A stretch of 7,450 nucleotides of DNA. Source: a bacterium (GTDB taxonomy: Bacteria > Patescibacteriota > Minisyncoccia > UBA6257). The translations under genes and the position numbers were made by a program. The notes beneath the pieces are model-generated. The model saw only the letters and a list, made by a program, of their open reading frames with translations. It was not told the DNA's origin and did no database searches. This document shows positions 5,110 through 7,450 of this stretch, one piece after another (positions within the stretch are counted from its first letter, which is position 1; each line of letters starts with the position of its first letter). The stretch is from the NCBI GenBank assembly GCA_021162155.1, contig JAGGZF010000051.1, positions 1 to 7,450 on the forward strand. The letters run 5' to 3'.

Positions 5110-6420
5110 ATGAAGATGAAGAGAAAAATTATTCAATATCTTTTAAATTATCTTTCCAGAATGATTCTCTGGCGTTATAAGCCATTAGTAATAGGAGTGG
5201 CTGGTTCAACAGGGAAATCGTCTACCAAAGAGGCAATATATTATGCTTTGAGAGGTTCCTTTAGAGTAGTCAGGTCCGAGGGCAATCTGAATACCGAAAT
5301 AGGTTTGCCCTTAACTATTATCAGGGGTGATGATGCTAAAAGGAATATTTTTTTGTGGATTAAGAATATTCTAAGAGCGTTTTTGTTGTTTATAATTAAG
5401 AACAAAAATTATCCTCAAGTTTTAGTTTTAGAAATGTCGGAGGACCAGCCGGGTTTGATTTCCTACTTGACTCGATTGTCGCGTCCTAAAATAGGGGTAA
5501 TTAGTTGGATTGGAGAAATACCAGTTCATGCGGTTTTTTATCCTCGTGCCGAAAGTGTATATAACGAGATACAAAGTTTAGTGCGTCTTCTTCCTTCTAC
5601 CGGCTGGGCCGTCTTAAACGCAGATAACCCCAGAGTATTGGCTGCTAAAGAAAAAACTAAAGCCCAAGTAATAACTTATGGTTTTTCTTCTAGTGCAGAT
5701 GTTAGAATTTCTGAATATAATTTATTTGTAGCAGGCAAGGATTTATCTAAAACAGGAATGATTATTCGTTTAGAATATGGGGGTAGTTATATGCCCTTAA
5801 AATTAGAGAGAGTATTTGGGCAACCTCAGGCCTATGCTTTGGCTGCTGCGACAGCAGTGGGATTGGCTTTAGGGTTAAATTTTGTTTCTGTAGTTCAAAA
5901 TTTAGAAAAGTATAAAATTCTTAAAGCGCGCACTACTTTAATAAAAGGAATTAAAAACAGTTGGATTTTTGATGATAGTTATAATTCCAATCCTGACGCC
6001 TTAAAATCCGCGATTATTATTTTTCAGGATTTAGTGAATCTAATCAAAAAAGAAAAAATTTTTGCTTTACGGAGAAGGATTATGGTTTTGGGGGATATGA
6101 GGGAATTAGGAAAATACAGCGCAGAAGCGCATAAACAAATTTCTCCTTTGCTTAAAGAAAATGCCGACCTGCTGATATTAGTGGGACAGGAAATGAAAAT
6201 TACTGCTGAAGAATGTAAGAGAATAGGTGTTCCGCCAGAGAACATTTTCTGGTTTGCTAACAGCAAAGAGGCGGCCAGGAAAGCAAAGGAGATAGCTAAA
6301 TCGGGAGACCTGATACTGGTGAAGGGTTCCCGAGGTGTTCATCTGGAAGAGGTAACTTTAAATTTGATGGCAGAACCACAGAAAGCAAGTAAATATCTTT
6401 GTTTTGAAGAACCTACTTAA
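5110..6420 (+). CDS. murF: MurF-like Mur ligase lacking the canonical N-terminal domain
   Basis: MurF adds D-Ala-D-Ala to UDP-MurNAc-tripeptide using ATP. The central and C-terminal Mur ligase domains are clear in these 436 residues: P-loop AGSTGKSSTKE (31-41), NLNTEIGLPLTI (59-70), VLVLEMS with an acidic residue (Glu108), IGEIPVH (134-140), NADNP (170-174), DDSYNSNPDALKSAI (288-302), VLGDMRELG (326-334) and KGSRGVHLEE (405-414). Unlike standard MurF, the P-loop begins about 30 residues in: the N-terminal uridine-nucleotide/substrate domain is absent and a short basic, partly hydrophobic helix stands in its place. A hydrophobic stretch (79-96) is inserted before Glu108. The usual carbamoylated lysine seems to be Ile154. 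ATG at 5110 was chosen; 5116 is also possible. MurF function is likely but not certain. The stop is TAA. Confidence 0.83.
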   Translation: MKMKRKIIQYLLNYLSRMILWRYKPLVIGVAGSTGKSSTKEAIYYALRGSFRVVRSEGNLNTEIGLPLTIIRGDDAKRNIFLWIKNILRAFLLFIIKNKNYPQVLVLEMSEDQPGLISYLTRLSRPKIGVISWIGEIPVHAVFYPRAESVYNEIQSLVRLLPSTGWAVLNADNPRVLAAKEKTKAQVITYGFSSSADVRISEYNLFVAGKDLSKTGMIIRLEYGGSYMPLKLERVFGQPQAYALAAATAVGLALGLNFVSVVQNLEKYKILKARTTLIKGIKNSWIFDDSYNSNPDALKSAIIIFQDLVNLIKKEKIFALRRRIMVLGDMRELGKYSAEAHKQISPLLKENADLLILVGQEMKITAEECKRIGVPPENIFWFANSKEAARKAKEIAKSGDLILVKGSRGVHLEEVTLNLMAEPQKASKYLCFEEPT

Positions 6421-6424
6421 TTTA

Positions 6425-6450
6425 TTTTTCTTAAAATCATTTTTCTTAAA
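6425..6450 (+). repeat. Short direct repeat downstream of the murF-like gene
   Basis: TTTTTCTTAAA occurs at 6425-6435 and 6440-6450, 15 bases apart, in the 88-base gap between the murF-like gene and tRNA-Glu. No terminator hairpin is recognisable in this gap, so the dcw transcript may run into the tRNA. Confidence 0.5.
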
Positions 6451-6460
6451 GTGAATTTTG

Positions 6461-6469
6461 TGTTATAGT
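6461..6469 (+). promoter_or_regulatory. Possible extended -10 promoter for tRNA-Glu
   Basis: TGTTATAGT has the extended -10 form (TG, one base, then TATAGT at 6464-6469, five of six to consensus). Transcription would start near 6476, about 33 bases before the tRNA. No clear -35 is seen, as can be the case for extended -10 promoters. Confidence 0.4.
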
Positions 6470-6508
6470 TATTTTCAAGAGAATAGTTGAAACAAAAGAA
6501 CATTAAGA

Positions 6509-6583
6509 GCCGTTATCGTCTAGCTTGGTTTAGGACGCCACCCTCTCACGGTGGAAACTCGGGTTCAAATCCCGATAACGGCA
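6509..6583 (+). tRNA. tRNA-Glu, anticodon CTC
   Basis: A full cloverleaf of 75 bases. The acceptor stem is GCCGTTA (6509-6515) with TAACGGC (6576-6582), perfect. The D arm has stem GTC/GAC and a long loop. The anticodon stem is CCACC/GGTGG (6538-6542, 6550-6554) with loop CTCTCAC, giving anticodon CTC at 6545-6547, which reads GAG (Glu). The T stem is TCGGG/CCCGA with loop TTCAAAT. The discriminator is A, followed by CTA, so CCA is not encoded. Confidence 0.97.
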
Positions 6584-6584
6584 C

Positions 6585-6590
6585 TATAAT
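6585..6590 (+). promoter_or_regulatory. Possible -10 element giving a leaderless mRNA for the 6596 gene
   Basis: A perfect TATAAT begins two bases after the tRNA-Glu end and stops 5 bases before the ATG at 6596, so a transcript from it would begin at about the start codon. The -35 region would lie inside the tRNA T arm and matches poorly. It may instead be chance, with the gene read through from the tRNA or murF. Confidence 0.35.
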
Positions 6591-6595
6591 CAATT

Positions 6596-7258
6596 ATGGA
6601 GTTTATTAATTGGGAGCAGAGAGTAAAACCAGAACTACAACCAAATCCTTTGAGGTCTTTACTGGATAAAGTAACGCAGAGCATTTTTGATTATAAAAAA
6701 GAACACCCTTATCCTTATAGTAATCCTAAATATAGAGAATTTGTTAAAGGGTTTGGGGAGTTTTTAAGAAAGATGCGGGATTATTTAAAAGATATAAAGG
6801 CATTTCAGAGAACCGGAGATAATGCAGAAAAAGGCACAGAACAACATTTTAATTATCATTTAGCAGAATATCTTAAAAATTTAGACGAGCAGAGAAATGA
6901 GAAGCATAATTCTCTAATGTTAAATTTTATTCGTCTTTCTCAACTTTATCAGAAATGTTTTGAGAAAAAAATGCCCGGCCCGGGAATTTTTATTGATAAA
7001 AATGGTTTTGTCAAAAAAGATTTTTTAGATAAAAATGGAAATATAGATTTAACAAAAATTTCGTTAGATGAGAGAAAACGATTTAGTAAATGGGCAGTTC
7101 AGATAGCACAAGGGTTAGAAAAGTTAGATAAACCAGAAACACAGGAGGAGGAGAAACCATATTTAGATTTATTAGAAAACGAGGAGAGGGAAACACAAAC
7201 TTACGAGGAAAGAACACAACAAATAGAAAAGGAATTATTTAATAAAGGTGAAAAGTGA
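6596..7258 (+). CDS. Hypothetical soluble charged protein, 220 residues
   Basis: I do not recognise this protein. It has no signal peptide or membrane segment and is rich in Lys, Glu, Asn and Gln. The first 125 residues look mainly helical, with Tyr/Phe-rich stretches (HPYPYSNPKYREFVKGFGEF, 37-56). A turn-rich middle, MPGPGIFIDKNGFVKKDFLD (126-145), repeats the word DKNG at 134-137 and 145-148. After a helical stretch at about 155-178, the tail (about 179-220) is strongly Glu-rich and probably coiled or disordered. It starts 12 bases after tRNA-Glu with no Shine-Dalgarno sequence and ends on TGA, the only TGA stop here. The good length, normal codon use and same strand argue for a real gene. 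A membrane-anchored protein follows 17 bases later, so the two may form a pair. Confidence 0.75.
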   Translation: MEFINWEQRVKPELQPNPLRSLLDKVTQSIFDYKKEHPYPYSNPKYREFVKGFGEFLRKMRDYLKDIKAFQRTGDNAEKGTEQHFNYHLAEYLKNLDEQRNEKHNSLMLNFIRLSQLYQKCFEKKMPGPGIFIDKNGFVKKDFLDKNGNIDLTKISLDERKRFSKWAVQIAQGLEKLDKPETQEEEKPYLDLLENEERETQTYEERTQQIEKELFNKGEK

Positions 7259-7275
7259 TATTATAGAATTACATT

Positions 7276-7450
7276 ATGGAGAAACTAATTCAATCAGAAA
7301 GTTTATTGGTTTTTTGTTTTCTTTTGTCTCTGGTCATTCTATTTTCAGTTTATCTTAAAACCGCTCCTGACTTTCCTGTAATAGTTAAACCAAATGATTT
7401 TGGTTATAATTTTTTAACTCAAAGATTAAGAATCTGGTATATTCCTTTAC
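7276..7450 (+). CDS. Unknown protein with N-terminal membrane helix (3' end outside window)
   Basis: From the ATG at 7276 the frame stays open for 58 codons to the window edge. It was too short to be called by length alone. After a short polar lead (MEKLIQSE) comes one hydrophobic helix at about 9-27 (SLLVFCFLLSLVILFSVYL), a signal anchor or uncleaved signal with no lipoprotein cysteine box. Then follows KTAPDFPVIVKPNDFGYNFL and a TQRLRIWYIPL stretch, presumably outside the membrane. I do not recognise the family. It lies 17 bases after the preceding gene, so the two are probably co-transcribed. A TATAGA hexamer at 7263-7268 could be a -10. No Shine-Dalgarno sequence is present. Confidence 0.7.
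   Translation, partial: MEKLIQSESLLVFCFLLSLVILFSVYLKTAPDFPVIVKPNDFGYNFLTQRLRIWYIPL

Noticed and set aside
6024..6266. Minus-strand ORF inside the murF-like gene
   Set aside because: It is the shadow of conserved Mur ligase coding sequence.
1..7258. Alternative genetic code with TGA read as Gly, as in some Patescibacteria
   Set aside because: No gene is interrupted by in-frame TGA, and the gene at 6596 ends naturally at TGA with the next gene starting 17 bases later.

Overview
The window is an AT-rich bacterial chromosome segment with every supported gene on the + strand and short gaps. It reads as one block of core genes: the end of a ribosomal stalk operon, a tRNA-Val, an aminoacyl-tRNA deacylase, the front of a division and cell-wall (dcw) cluster (mraZ, rsmH, an ftsL-like gene, ftsI, a murF-like gene), a tRNA-Glu, and two genes I cannot identify. 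The host is probably a reduced-genome lineage of the Patescibacteria/CPR type. The reasons are: no start codon has a Shine-Dalgarno sequence, tRNA genes carry no encoded CCA, the dcw cluster is shortened with no murE between ftsI and murF, and the MurF-like protein lacks the usual N-terminal domain. The taxon is an inference, not something the sequence proves. TGA is not reassigned as far as can be seen: no gene is broken by an in-frame TGA and one gene ends on TGA. TAG ends five of the nine genes that reach a stop.

Layout. 1-159: 3' end of rplJ. 170-619: rplL, closed by a clean intrinsic terminator (638-672). 687-779: promoter and tRNA-Val(CAC). 809-1279: YbaK/ProX-type deacylase. 1280-1560: a 281-base gap holding a terminator with no gene close upstream, a good sigma-70-type promoter, and a phased repeat array before mraZ. 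1561-6420: mraZ, rsmH, ftsL-like, ftsI and murF-like, with gaps of 7, 57, 12 and 5 bases, so probably one operon. 6509-6583: tRNA-Glu(CTC). 6596-7258: unknown soluble charged protein. 7276-7450: start of an unknown protein with an N-terminal membrane helix.

How the genes fit together. rplJ and rplL build the ribosomal stalk. The deacylase clears mischarged tRNA, and RsmH methylates 16S rRNA. The FtsL-like protein and FtsI belong to the septal peptidoglycan machinery, and MurF-type ligases finish the peptidoglycan precursor. MraZ is the expected autoregulator of the cluster.

The two best leads are the mraZ control region and the murF-like gene. In the mraZ region, TGGRN boxes recur every 10 bases, as expected for MraZ, and overlap or adjoin two exact DnaA-box sequences (TGTGGATAA). 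The murF-like gene lacks the N-terminal substrate domain and appears to lack the carbamoylated lysine of Mur ligases. I see no CRISPR array, insertion sequence, phage gene or defence system.
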